Shown here: positions 55,148 through 63,524 of the stretch, piece after piece
Numbering within the stretch: the first letter of the stretch is position 1
How the letters are laid out: each line of letters opens with the position of its first letter
Assembly: GCA_019636795.1 (NCBI GenBank)
Contig: JAHBWW010000003.1
Span: 558,001 to 622,000, forward strand
Direction of reading: 5' to 3'
DNA length: 64,000 nt
From: Phycisphaeraceae bacterium
Lineage (GTDB): Bacteria; Planctomycetota; Phycisphaerae; Phycisphaerales; UBA1924
The notes under the pieces: generated by a model
Database searches by the model: none
The model's input: the letters and a program-made list of their open reading frames with translations, nothing else
Told to the model about the DNA's origin: nothing
Program-made: the position numbers and the translations under genes

Positions 55148-55318
55148 TCAGGCCGGAGCCGATGGCTCGCGCACGCGCCACGCGCCGCCGCACTCAGGAC
55201 AGACGCTCAGGCCGTCGGCTTCGGGCGGCGTGGCGGTCAGGTCGTAGCCGCACGCGGCGCAGCGGCCGGCAGCGGCGATGAGATCGGCCACGCGAGGACG
55301 CAGCAGGATGAACCACAT
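55148..55318 (-). CDS. Small zinc-ribbon membrane protein
   Basis: This 56-residue protein begins with a hydrophobic stretch (MWFILLRPRVADLIAAAG) and has RCAACGYDLTATPPEADGL followed by CPECGG, a two-CxxC zinc ribbon with the CGYDLT signature very common in planctomycetes. ATG 55318 overlaps the stop of the upstream small gene by one base (TGATG), which supports this start over a longer frame. It is likely made by translational reinitiation. Function unknown. Confidence 0.78.
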   Translation of the reverse strand: MWFILLRPRVADLIAAAGRCAACGYDLTATPPEADGLSVCPECGGAWRVREPSAPA

Positions 55319-55617
55319 CACAAAAGCGCCTGCGCAGATGCGGCGAAACCGGCGATGTAGATCAAAGGGAGCCAAGCCATCCACGCTTCAACCGCCGCGA
55401 GGTCAAGATCACCCGGATCTTCGGGTAGAAACAAGTCAAAATACAGCGGTATGGCGCAGGCGGTTCCGAACCATGGGAGCGTCACAAGCACGGCGTAGAA
55501 CCACGAGGCCATGAAGTACCGAAATCGTGCGCGACGGGCGAAGGCATTGGGCATGCGGACCCACAAACTCCAGTTGAAAGAGCGCTTGCGGACCCGGTTG
55601 TTGCGGTGATCGCGCAT
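55318..55617 (-). CDS. Small two-helix membrane protein
   Basis: This 99-residue protein has a basic N-terminus, a hydrophobic helix (about 36-57, YFMASWFYAVLVTLPWFGTA) and a second near the C-terminus (residues 79-98, MAWLPLIYIAGFAASA). It is coupled to the downstream zinc-ribbon gene by a TGATG overlap; together the two may form a small membrane complex. No family recognised. TATGAT 11 nt before ATG 55617 could be a -10 box. Confidence 0.6.
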   Translation of the reverse strand: MRDHRNNRVRKRSFNWSLWVRMPNAFARRARFRYFMASWFYAVLVTLPWFGTACAIPLYFDLFLPEDPGDLDLAAVEAWMAWLPLIYIAGFAASAQALL

Positions 55618-55771
55618 GGGATATGGGCATCATACCTGATCGCCCGTGATCGGTTGCGGCACAGTTGGACTCTGGACGGGTGCATGGCGCGATCTGCGTC
55701 GAACACGGGGCGATATGGCGCGATCATGCCGGGTTTGCGAGCCGCGAGCGGCGGTTGCGACCCGAAAAGCG

Positions 55772-56002
55772 CGCATTGGTACTCTTGAAACGCGCGTTTG
55801 TACTCCTGCAGCGCGCGTTGCAACGCCTGCAGCTCGAGAAATTATCGTGTCAGCGCGCGTTGCAACGCCTGCAGCGCGCGGAATTGTCGTGTCAACGCGC
55901 GGAATTATCGTGTCAGCGCGCGTTGCAACTCCTGCAGCTCGAGGAATTATCGTGTCAACGCGAGAAATTGTCGTGTCAACTCGAGGAATTCTCGTGTCAA
56001 CT
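55772..56002. repeat. 21-bp minisatellite, 11 units of two types
   Basis: Eleven adjacent 21-bp units begin CG(C/A)G. Type A (GTTGCAACGCCTGCAGC core) is units 2, 3, 5 and 8. Type B (GAATTATCGTGTCA core) is units 4, 6, 7, 9, 10 and 11. Unit 1 is degenerate. The 55618-56089 region otherwise has no gene. The unit length is a multiple of three, and one minus and two plus frames are open through it, translating as heptads. Confidence 0.9.
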
Positions 56003-56076
56003 CCAGCGTGTGCAGCGCCAGCGGGCGCAGAACCTGCGCCCCCCGCCCGCCCTGCCGACGCCCGCAGGGCCGTGCG

Positions 56077-56082
56077 TACCAT
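56077..56082 (+). promoter_or_regulatory. Candidate -10 element (TACCAT) 7 nt before miaB ATG
   Basis: TACCAT, CCCTCCC, ATG 56090, without a Shine-Dalgarno site; same arrangement as at other genes of this window. Confidence 0.35.
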
Positions 56083-56089
56083 CCCTCCC

Positions 56090-57754
56090 ATGGCTCAGCG
56101 GACCGTCTATCTCGAAACCTTCGGCTGCCAGATGAACGAGCTCGACTCAGAGCTCGTCGCCGGGCGGCTGGCCGATCTGGGCTACGCCTTCACCGCCGAC
56201 AGCGAAGCGGCCGACATCGTCCTCTACAACACCTGCTCGGTCCGCGAGCACGCCGAGCAGAAGGTCTGGAGCCGCCTGGGCGACCTGAAGGACCGCAAGG
56301 CCCAAAGGCCCGACCTGGTCGTCGGCGTCCTCGGCTGCATGGCCGAGCGCGACGGGGCGGGGCTGATGAAGCGCATGCCGGTCGTTGACCTGATGTGCGG
56401 CCCGGCTGAACTCGACAAGCTGCCCGACCTCCTCGACAACGCCGTGCGCACGCGCCTCTCGCTGCTGGCCGACGACCCGGCCTCGGCCGCGCGCGTCTCG
56501 GCACGCATCGCAGCGCTGGCCGGCGGGGCCTCGCGCCGCAGTTCGACTCTCGCCGCCGCCGCCGACTCGCTGGAAATGCTCGACCTGTCGCGCACCATCG
56601 CGCCGACGGACAGCGCCCACCGCCGCAGCGCGTACGTCCGCATCACGCGCGGGTGCAACAAGTTCTGCACCTACTGCGTTGTGCCCTTCACGCGCGGGGC
56701 CGAAGTTCACCGCCCGCCCCAGCACATCATCGACGAGTGCAAACGCCTGGCTGACACCGGCGTCATCGAGATCACGCTCCTCGGCCAGACGGTCAATCAC
56801 TACCGTTTCGAGCACGACGCGGCCGTCAGCGCCGGCGGCATCACCCAGCCGCAGAAGGGACGCAGCTATAAGGGCGGGCATCGGCGCGATCCGTTCGCCG
56901 GCTCGCGCGTCACGACGTTCGCCGATCTGCTGCACATGATTCACGAGCGCGTGCCCGAGATTCTGCGCCTGCGCTTCATCACCAGTTACCCGCGCGACTT
57001 TGGCGATGATGTCCTCGACGTCATGCGCGCCAGCCCCCGCCTGTGCCGCTACATCCATGCGCCGGGCCAGAGCGGCTCGGATCGCATCCTGAGCGCGATG
57101 AACCGGGGGTATTCGGTCAGCGAGTACGACGAGTTCCTCGCCCGCTGCCGCGAGTACCTCGACGAGCCCGAAAAGGGGAGGCCCCTGATGCTCTCGGGCG
57201 ACATCATCGTCGGCTTCCCGACCGAAACCGACGAAGACTTCGACAAGACCATCGCGCTGGTGCAGCGCAGCCGTTACAAGAACTGCTACATCTTCAAGTA
57301 TTCGCCGCGTCCGGGCACCATCGCCTTTGACAAACTCGCCGATGACGTGAGCGAAGAGGTCAAACGCCAGCGCAACAACGCGCTGCTGGCCGTGCAGGCC
57401 GAGATCTCCGACGCCATCTCGCGCCAGCAGGTCGGGCGCACGTTCGACGTGCTCGTCGAGGGTCTGAGCCGCCGCGAACACAAGAAGCGCGGCACCGATG
57501 TCAAGCCCGGCAGCGGCATGATCGAACTGACCGTCGGCGGTCGCGCCTCGCATGCGGCCGTCCTCGATCTCGAAACAGATCCCGGCCAGAGCGTGCAGCT
57601 GAGCGGCCGCACCGAAGGCGACCAGATCGTGTTCTTTGACGCTGAGGCCCAGACCGATCCCGCCACAAACCTCGCCGAACATTTCGTCGGACAGATCGTG
57701 CGCGTGCACATCACATCGGCCGAGCGACTCGCTCTGCACGGCCACCTCGTCTGA
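56090..57754 (+). CDS. miaB: tRNA methylthiotransferase MiaB
   Basis: This 554-residue radical-SAM enzyme adds the methylthio group to i6A37 of tRNAs. The N-terminal domain has three cluster Cys (FGCQMNELDSE, NTCSVREHAE, VLGCMAERDG). The radical SAM domain has RGCNKFCTYCVVPFTRG, and a C-terminal TRAM domain is present. A charged insertion of about 35 residues after LLGQTVNHY (DAAVSAGGITQPQKGRSYKG) is longer than in most homologues. The frame is open 148 codons upstream through the 21-bp repeats, but ATG 56090 matches the family N-terminus. Confidence 0.94.
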   Translation: MAQRTVYLETFGCQMNELDSELVAGRLADLGYAFTADSEAADIVLYNTCSVREHAEQKVWSRLGDLKDRKAQRPDLVVGVLGCMAERDGAGLMKRMPVVDLMCGPAELDKLPDLLDNAVRTRLSLLADDPASAARVSARIAALAGGASRRSSTLAAAADSLEMLDLSRTIAPTDSAHRRSAYVRITRGCNKFCTYCVVPFTRGAEVHRPPQHIIDECKRLADTGVIEITLLGQTVNHYRFEHDAAVSAGGITQPQKGRSYKGGHRRDPFAGSRVTTFADLLHMIHERVPEILRLRFITSYPRDFGDDVLDVMRASPRLCRYIHAPGQSGSDRILSAMNRGYSVSEYDEFLARCREYLDEPEKGRPLMLSGDIIVGFPTETDEDFDKTIALVQRSRYKNCYIFKYSPRPGTIAFDKLADDVSEEVKRQRNNALLAVQAEISDAISRQQVGRTFDVLVEGLSRREHKKRGTDVKPGSGMIELTVGGRASHAAVLDLETDPGQSVQLSGRTEGDQIVFFDAEAQTDPATNLAEHFVGQIVRVHITSAERLALHGHLV

Positions 57755-57798
57755 ACGGCTCGAGCGCCGCCCGGCCCCGGCACTCACGTCAACTCGAC

Positions 57799-58584
57799 TT
57801 ACTCATCGTTGTCAAGATCGGCCAGTGCCCTGTCTGTCGCAGCCGCGACATCCGCAGCCGGCAGGACCGTGTGAGCAAAGACCAGCTGGCCGGTCATCGA
57901 GTTCTGCATGGCCATCATCTCGTCCTGCTCGGGCAACTGCAGCACTCCAAAGCCCACGACCGCTCCGTCGCTGGCGAACACCGGCAGCCCGACGGTCACG
58001 TTGCCGCTGGCGACAAACAGACTCCGTGGCTTGCTGACAATCGCCGCCACCTTGCCCTCGACGATGTACGCGGCGCGATCGAAATACTTATCGAGCTTCA
58101 TCACCTGAAGCACCTCGGCCCCGAGATTCACACTCGACCCGCCCGCAAACGCCACGGCCGCGAACTTCTGCTCGGCCTTGGGAGCGATGCGCAGCCAGGC
58201 CAGATCGCGCTCGCGATCGCGGATGATCACCGTCGCGTCCAGGCCTTCGGTGTCTTCGCCGACGAGCACCTTGATCTCGCGCGGGCGGATCTCGAAGCCC
58301 ATGCCCTCATAGCCGAACATCATGGCGCTCGAGACCAGCACAATGCCGTCCTCGCGAATCATCACGCCATGGACCTCGCTCTCTTCGCTCTGCTCGCCCC
58401 CAAAGCCGCTGTCAAAGTCCATGACGAACTTGACGTTGACGATCGCGGGGGCGACTTCCTTGGCAAGCTTGGCGTAGGTCGCTTCGGACGACGAGACAAC
58501 ACGAGCCGCCGGGGCCGGAGCCTCGATCGCAGCGGGAGACTGAATGAACGACCACGCGACAAGCGCGGCGGTGAGAGTGAACAT
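57799..58584 (-). CDS. Degenerate HtrA-like (pseudo-protease) exported protein
   Basis: This 261-residue protein has a signal peptide (residues 1-18) and the outline of a trypsin-like HtrA domain: VAPAIVNVKF, REDGIVLVSSAMMFG, RDRERDLAWLRI and VGLPVFASDGAVVGFGVL. Compared with HtrA, the TNAHV strand reads SSAMM (no His), and GNSGGP is replaced by GLPVFAS (no nucleophile in context), while the Asp remains. It is therefore probably inactive. AGGAG lies upstream of ATG 58584. It follows an intact HtrA gene by 81 bp on the same strand and may regulate it. Confidence 0.8.
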   Translation of the reverse strand: MFTLTAALVAWSFIQSPAAIEAPAPAARVVSSSEATYAKLAKEVAPAIVNVKFVMDFDSGFGGEQSEESEVHGVMIREDGIVLVSSAMMFGYEGMGFEIRPREIKVLVGEDTEGLDATVIIRDRERDLAWLRIAPKAEQKFAAVAFAGGSSVNLGAEVLQVMKLDKYFDRAAYIVEGKVAAIVSKPRSLFVASGNVTVGLPVFASDGAVVGFGVLQLPEQDEMMAMQNSMTGQLVFAHTVLPAADVAAATDRALADLDNDE

Positions 58585-58665
58585 GCGGGACTCCTGAGTT
58601 GGGCGGGAGCGTTCCCGCGGTGTTGACGCCTGATCGGGCGGCCGATGAGGCACGCCGGGAGAAGT

Positions 58666-60750
58666 TTAGTCCTCGGCCTGAACCTGCGGCTTCCACTCGG
58701 GTTCGACGAAGCGGAACGACGTGCGATAGCCGCGCAGGATGCGAAATACAACGCGCTCGGGCTGCGTGTCGATGACCGTCTCGATCGCGGACTTGAACGA
58801 CGCCAGCCCCAGCACCGGCGAGTCCCCGATCTGCTGGATCAGATCGCCACGCGCGATGCCTCCCGCCCCGGCCCAGCTGCCATCCTCGACACCCTCGACC
58901 AGCACCCCCTTGACCTCCTCGTCCCAACGGTTATCGATGCGATCGAAGAATGTGATGGCGCGCACCGTCAGACCAAAGTCGCGGTTGCGCTCGCGGCGGG
59001 CCTCGGCCGGCGTGGTGCGCGATCGCTCGAGCACGACATCAACAGTCTGGGTCGCCCCGTCACGAACGACCGACAGCGTTGCTCGCGAGTCGATGTCATG
59101 TCGCCGGATCTCGCGACCCAGCAGACCGGCCTGCTCGATCGCTGTAGGCTGTACCGCAACGTCGTTGATGGCCGTGATGATGTCACCAACATGCAGGCCC
59201 GAGTCGGCAGCGGTGGTCTGCGGGTAGATGCGCGTCACGCGAAACCCGGTGGTGATCGACAGTTGACGAGCAAGTTCGGACACGATCGGCTGCGTCTCGA
59301 TGCCGAGCCAGGCCTTTGGAAGATCCGCCGGAGGGTCACCAGGCTCGGGCAGGTTCGTGCGCAATGCCGTGACCATTTGCGCGTCACGCCGGGCAAACTC
59401 GACGACCAGATACTCGGGAAGCTCGTCCGAATCGCGCAGAGAGTTATAGAGATCCACGAAGTCGCTGATGCTCTTGATGGGCTGACCATGCACGCGATGA
59501 ATGAGATCGCCCCACTGGAGCGGCGGCTGAGCCAGTTCGGCGGGCATGCCGCTGCGGGTGCCCTGCACCAGCGCCCCGTCAGTCGAATCGAGCCTCAGCC
59601 AGCGCGCGCGGTACGGCGTGATATCGGCAATAGTCAGGCCCAGCGGACGCAGCGAGACACGCCCGATATGATCGAGTTCGAGCCTCTGGGTGATGATGTC
59701 CAGATCCAGTTCTTCACCAGATCGCAGGACACGAACCGCGATGGCCTGCCCGATTCGGGTTGACGCGATGTCGCGTTCGAGCGATGGGATCTGCTCGGGA
59801 AAGCGGATCGTGATTGGCTCACGGTTGACGTGAGTCATGACATCACCGGCGCGAAGGCCGGCTGCGTACGCCGGGCCATCGGTATCGACAGAATCGACAA
59901 ACACGCCATGATCGAATCCGGTGCGATCGAGATGTTTGAACCCGACACCGATCCAGCTGCGCGGCACGGAGCCATGCTCGCGCAGATCGCGTGTGACGTC
60001 GCGGGCGATAGTGCTGGGCGTTGCAAAGCCGTTGCCCCCGCCGCCCCGCGTGTTGATGCCGATGATCTGCCCCCGCATGTTGACCAGAGGTCCGCCGCTA
60101 TTGCCGGGGTTGATGAGGGCGTCGTGCTGGATCCACGACGTGAACAGCCCCGTACGCTGACCGAAGTTGTCGAGCTGGAGATGCTCGACTTCTTTGGTCG
60201 CCCCAGCGGTGAAAACGCGCTCGGTGTTCGAGACAATCCCGAGCGTGACAGTTCGGTCAAGCGCGAAAGGTGAACCCATCGCCATGACAAAATCACCAGT
60301 CTCCACACGCGTGCTGTCGCCAAAGGCGGCACTGGGAAGCCCGCCCTCATAGCCCGCCAACTTCGACATATCGAGTTGAAGGAGGGCCAGGTCAGTCCAT
60401 GGGTCTTCGCCCACGAGTGTGGCGGGGATCTGCTGCTTGTCAGCCAGGGTGCACATGTAACGCCGCCCGTTGCGGGTGACGTGAGCATTGGTCAGCACAA
60501 GGCCCGACGAGTCGATGATCGTGCCCGAACCCGTGGAGATGCCCTTGGACTCCTGCCCGGACCAGTATTCGACCGTATGCGATTCGATGTGCACGAGTGC
60601 AGGAAAAACCGCATCACGGGCCTCGGCGATCATCGCCCGTAGCGGCTCACGCACGTCCACCGGCTGGGCTGAAGCTGGCAGCACGAGGACAGCGATCGCA
60701 ATGATCGGAATCAGACGAGAAAAAATCGAGTCGATCTTGTGAAAGAGCAA
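58666..60750 (-). CDS. HtrA/Deg-type serine protease with multiple PDZ domains
   Basis: This 694-residue exported protease has a signal peptide (about 12-28) and a trypsin-like domain (40-250) with intact triad His90 (LTNAHV), Asp120 (DPWTDLALLQL) and Ser218 (NPGNSGGPLV). Three to four PDZ-like domains follow (about 255-345, 375-460, 480-575, 600-690), more than the one or two in DegP/DegS. It should degrade or refold envelope proteins. The start is probably TTG 60750, with GGAG 9 nt upstream and the signal peptide right after it; no in-frame ATG precedes the signal. Confidence 0.9.
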   Translation of the reverse strand: MLFHKIDSIFSRLIPIIAIAVLVLPASAQPVDVREPLRAMIAEARDAVFPALVHIESHTVEYWSGQESKGISTGSGTIIDSSGLVLTNAHVTRNGRRYMCTLADKQQIPATLVGEDPWTDLALLQLDMSKLAGYEGGLPSAAFGDSTRVETGDFVMAMGSPFALDRTVTLGIVSNTERVFTAGATKEVEHLQLDNFGQRTGLFTSWIQHDALINPGNSGGPLVNMRGQIIGINTRGGGGNGFATPSTIARDVTRDLREHGSVPRSWIGVGFKHLDRTGFDHGVFVDSVDTDGPAYAAGLRAGDVMTHVNREPITIRFPEQIPSLERDIASTRIGQAIAVRVLRSGEELDLDIITQRLELDHIGRVSLRPLGLTIADITPYRARWLRLDSTDGALVQGTRSGMPAELAQPPLQWGDLIHRVHGQPIKSISDFVDLYNSLRDSDELPEYLVVEFARRDAQMVTALRTNLPEPGDPPADLPKAWLGIETQPIVSELARQLSITTGFRVTRIYPQTTAADSGLHVGDIITAINDVAVQPTAIEQAGLLGREIRRHDIDSRATLSVVRDGATQTVDVVLERSRTTPAEARRERNRDFGLTVRAITFFDRIDNRWDEEVKGVLVEGVEDGSWAGAGGIARGDLIQQIGDSPVLGLASFKSAIETVIDTQPERVVFRILRGYRTSFRFVEPEWKPQVQAED

Positions 60751-60791
60751 AGTGTGTCTCCGTTGTTACAGATTCCGCAGGCCCGAGACGT

Positions 60792-60797
60792 TATGCT
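60792..60797 (+). promoter_or_regulatory. Candidate -10 element (TATGCT) 6 nt before the PA14-ThuA gene ATG
   Basis: TATGCT, TGGTTC, ATG 60804, with no Shine-Dalgarno site between. Confidence 0.45.
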
Positions 60798-60803
60798 TGG
60801 TTC

Positions 60804-63515
60804 ATGATAAACACGCTGAGCCTGGTCGTAGCGCTGTGCACAGCCGGCGCGGGCAATCCTCCCGCTGGGCATGAGTTCGGAGTCACACAACGGATCTACG
60901 ACATCGGACATCCTATGGGCCGCCTGCCGACTCTGGTTGAAGGGCAGACCCCCAATGTCGATCGCGTCGCGCCAGGGATCGACTGGACGAATCCCAGCGA
61001 TTTCGGAGGATTGACCGACTTCTTCGTGGTGGAGGTGCTCGGGGCCCTGCTGATCGAGGAAGGTGGGGTCTACGGCATCGCGATGGAAAGTGATGATGGA
61101 TCACGGCTCTGGATCAATGGCTCGGTTGTCATCGACCACGACGGGATCCACCCCACGCTCCGCAAAGAAACCGAGATCGAACTTCAAGCCGGGCTTCATC
61201 CGCTCCGGATTGACTACTTTGAAAACGACGGACAGCAATCGCTGCGGTTGCTCTGGCGCACTCCCGCAAGCCAGACCTGGGAAACCGTGCCCCCTGCGGC
61301 GCTCGTGACCAAAGTCGGACTGACGCCCGTCACCTCGCCAGGGCCCAAGCGCCTCATGGGCGCAGCAGGCGCCATGCGCCCGGGCAGCGGCATGCCGCTC
61401 GAAGGCGTACATCCCAGTTTTGCCGTCAACACAATCCGCCCGGAGGGATTTGAACCGCAAGTCAGCGCCATGTCACTCGCGGGCGACGGCACGCTCTACT
61501 TGGCCACCTTCAGCCCCAATCAGGATGGATGGCGCGATGGTGTGCGCACAAAACCCGATGGTGTTGTCTGGGCCATCGACAACCCACGCGCAGCGCCCCA
61601 CGACATCGTGGTGCGAAAGGTCGCAGAAGGACTCTTCGAACCCGCAGGGCTCTGCGTGGTTGATGGTGTTGTCTACGTCTCGCAGCGCAATGAAATCACG
61701 CGGCTGCGCGATGACGATGGAGACGGATGGTTTGAAAAACACGATCCCGTCGCACGCGGTTGGATCAGCGACAACTACCACCACTTTACCTTTGGCCTCG
61801 TCGAAAGAGACGGCTCGCTCTACGCAGCGCTCTCGACATCGATTTTTATCGACAGCGCCGAAGCGCACAAGTTCGGCTACGTCGGGCTCAATGGACCAAA
61901 CCCGCGCAACCGAGGCACGCTTCTGAAAGTCGACCTCGCGACCAGACAGATCGAGTACATCGCAGGAGGATTCCGCACGCCCAACGGCCTCGGCATCGGA
62001 CCTCGTGGACAAATTCTCGTTTCCGACAACCAAGGGGCGTGGAAGCCCACGAGTTGCATATACGCGATCGAGCCCGGCGCGTTCTACGGCCACTACAACG
62101 CAACCGCAAAGGGCACGCTCTATCCCACTGGTGGTTTCGCAGGACCCTTTGAGAGCAAACCCGTCTCTCCCCCGGCACTGTGGCTGCCGCATGGTGAAGT
62201 GAGCAACTCCCCCACCAACATGGTTGTGATTCCTGACGGTCCGTTTGCAGGCCAGATGTATCTGGGCGAACTCACCGCCGGGGGTATTCGTCGCGTCCTG
62301 CTCGAAGAAGTAGAAGGCGTCACACAGGGCGCGGTGTTTCGATTCACGCAAGGACTCGAATGCGGCGTGAACCGGCTCGTCGTGGATGATGATGGCACAA
62401 TCTACATCGGAGGCACCGGGGCCGGAGGAAACTGGAACTGGCGAGGCACAACATTCGGATTGCAGCGCCTGACGCCGACAGGCAGTCTCGCGTTCGAAAT
62501 CGCGGCCGTCCGGGCGGTTGCGGGCGGTTTTCATATCGAGTTCACCAAACCTGTGCATGGCGAACAGCTGACCGACGCATCGCGGTACTTCATCGAGCAG
62601 TACCGATACGAACCATCACCCGAGTATGGCGGACCCAAACTCGATGTCGAGCGACTGAGCGTCGAACACATGATCCAGAGCACCGACAGCAAGAGCGCCT
62701 GGCTCACCATTCCGGGGCTCAAGGAAGGGCACGTGGTGCATGTCGTGGCCAACATCACAAGCAATGAAGGCGATGAGTTGTGGTCCAACGAAGCGTGGTA
62801 CACGCTCAACAAGCAGCCCGCTCCTACACAGCGCGACCGCCTCGCAGTGCTCGTCTATTCTCGAACAGCCGGATTCAGGCATGGTTCAATCGAGCCCGGC
62901 ATCGAGGCCCTGCGCAAACTCGGTTTCCAGCATGGATTCGACACAGTGAGCACCGAAAACCCCGCAATGTTCACTGATGGCTCACTCGCAGCCTTCGATG
63001 TGGTCGTCTTCCTCAACACCACCGGCGATGTGCTTGACGATGAACAACAGGCTGCCTTTGAACGCTTCATACAGCGTGGCGGCGGGTTCGTAGGCATTCA
63101 CTCTGCGTCCGACACCGAGTACGACTGGCCCTGGTATGGCCGCCTCGTCGGTGCGTATTTCGCCGGCCACCCGCCGACTCAGCCCGCTGTCGTTGAAGTT
63201 CACGATCACGAGCACTGCTCGACGCGACACCTGCCCGAACGCTGGGGTCGCAATGACGAATGGTACAATTTTCAAAAGGCCCCCGAACACGTCAATGTCC
63301 TCGCGACACTCGACACATCCACCTACACCGGCAGCGCACACGCGGGCAACCACCCGATTGCGTGGTACCACGAAATGGACGGAGGCCGGGCGTTCTACAC
63401 CGCAGGAGGACATACCAACGAATCATTCAGCGAACCCGAGTTTCTCCAGCACCTGCTCGGCGGAATCCTCTGGGCAGCGAGGCGAGAATGTCAAACCGGC
63501 GCGACTCTGCCCTGA
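60804..63515 (+). CDS. Exported PA14 / beta-propeller / ThuA fusion protein
   Basis: This 903-residue protein has a short signal-like N-terminus (residues 1-16). A PA14-type carbohydrate-binding domain (about 60-160: MESDDGSRLWINGSVVIDHDG) comes first. A glucose/sorbosone-dehydrogenase-like propeller (205-580: GGFRTPNGLGIGPRGQILVS, TAGGIRRVLLEEV) follows, then a ThuA-like domain (about 678-893: VLVYSRTAGFRHGSIEPGI, GGFVGIHSASDTEYDWPWYG, WYHEMDGGRAFYTAGGH). It contains no CxxCH heme motif. The arrangement is known in planctomycetes and Bacteroidetes in glycan degradation. It converges with a DUF1080-like gene 9 bp away. Confidence 0.87.
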   Translation: MINTLSLVVALCTAGAGNPPAGHEFGVTQRIYDIGHPMGRLPTLVEGQTPNVDRVAPGIDWTNPSDFGGLTDFFVVEVLGALLIEEGGVYGIAMESDDGSRLWINGSVVIDHDGIHPTLRKETEIELQAGLHPLRIDYFENDGQQSLRLLWRTPASQTWETVPPAALVTKVGLTPVTSPGPKRLMGAAGAMRPGSGMPLEGVHPSFAVNTIRPEGFEPQVSAMSLAGDGTLYLATFSPNQDGWRDGVRTKPDGVVWAIDNPRAAPHDIVVRKVAEGLFEPAGLCVVDGVVYVSQRNEITRLRDDDGDGWFEKHDPVARGWISDNYHHFTFGLVERDGSLYAALSTSIFIDSAEAHKFGYVGLNGPNPRNRGTLLKVDLATRQIEYIAGGFRTPNGLGIGPRGQILVSDNQGAWKPTSCIYAIEPGAFYGHYNATAKGTLYPTGGFAGPFESKPVSPPALWLPHGEVSNSPTNMVVIPDGPFAGQMYLGELTAGGIRRVLLEEVEGVTQGAVFRFTQGLECGVNRLVVDDDGTIYIGGTGAGGNWNWRGTTFGLQRLTPTGSLAFEIAAVRAVAGGFHIEFTKPVHGEQLTDASRYFIEQYRYEPSPEYGGPKLDVERLSVEHMIQSTDSKSAWLTIPGLKEGHVVHVVANITSNEGDELWSNEAWYTLNKQPAPTQRDRLAVLVYSRTAGFRHGSIEPGIEALRKLGFQHGFDTVSTENPAMFTDGSLAAFDVVVFLNTTGDVLDDEQQAAFERFIQRGGGFVGIHSASDTEYDWPWYGRLVGAYFAGHPPTQPAVVEVHDHEHCSTRHLPERWGRNDEWYNFQKAPEHVNVLATLDTSTYTGSAHAGNHPIAWYHEMDGGRAFYTAGGHTNESFSEPEFLQHLLGGILWAARRECQTGATLP

Positions 63516-63524
63516 CCAAACGAA

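Noticed and set aside
55772-56002. Possible CRISPR array
   Set aside because: Units are directly adjacent with no unique spacers, and no cas genes are nearby; it is a minisatellite.
55646-56089. 148-residue N-terminal extension of MiaB
   Set aside because: The extension is encoded by the minisatellite and is absent from the family; the canonical start is at 56090. Proteomics could still show otherwise.
55665-56135. Plus-strand 156-codon frame with coiled-coil heptads through the repeats
   Set aside because: Not called as a gene: no ribosome site, overlaps the miaB start, and the heptads follow automatically from 21-bp units. Kept as a possibility in the findings.
56147-57787. A 546-codon minus-strand frame opposite miaB
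   Set aside because: Low-information composition and fully antisense to conserved MiaB motifs.
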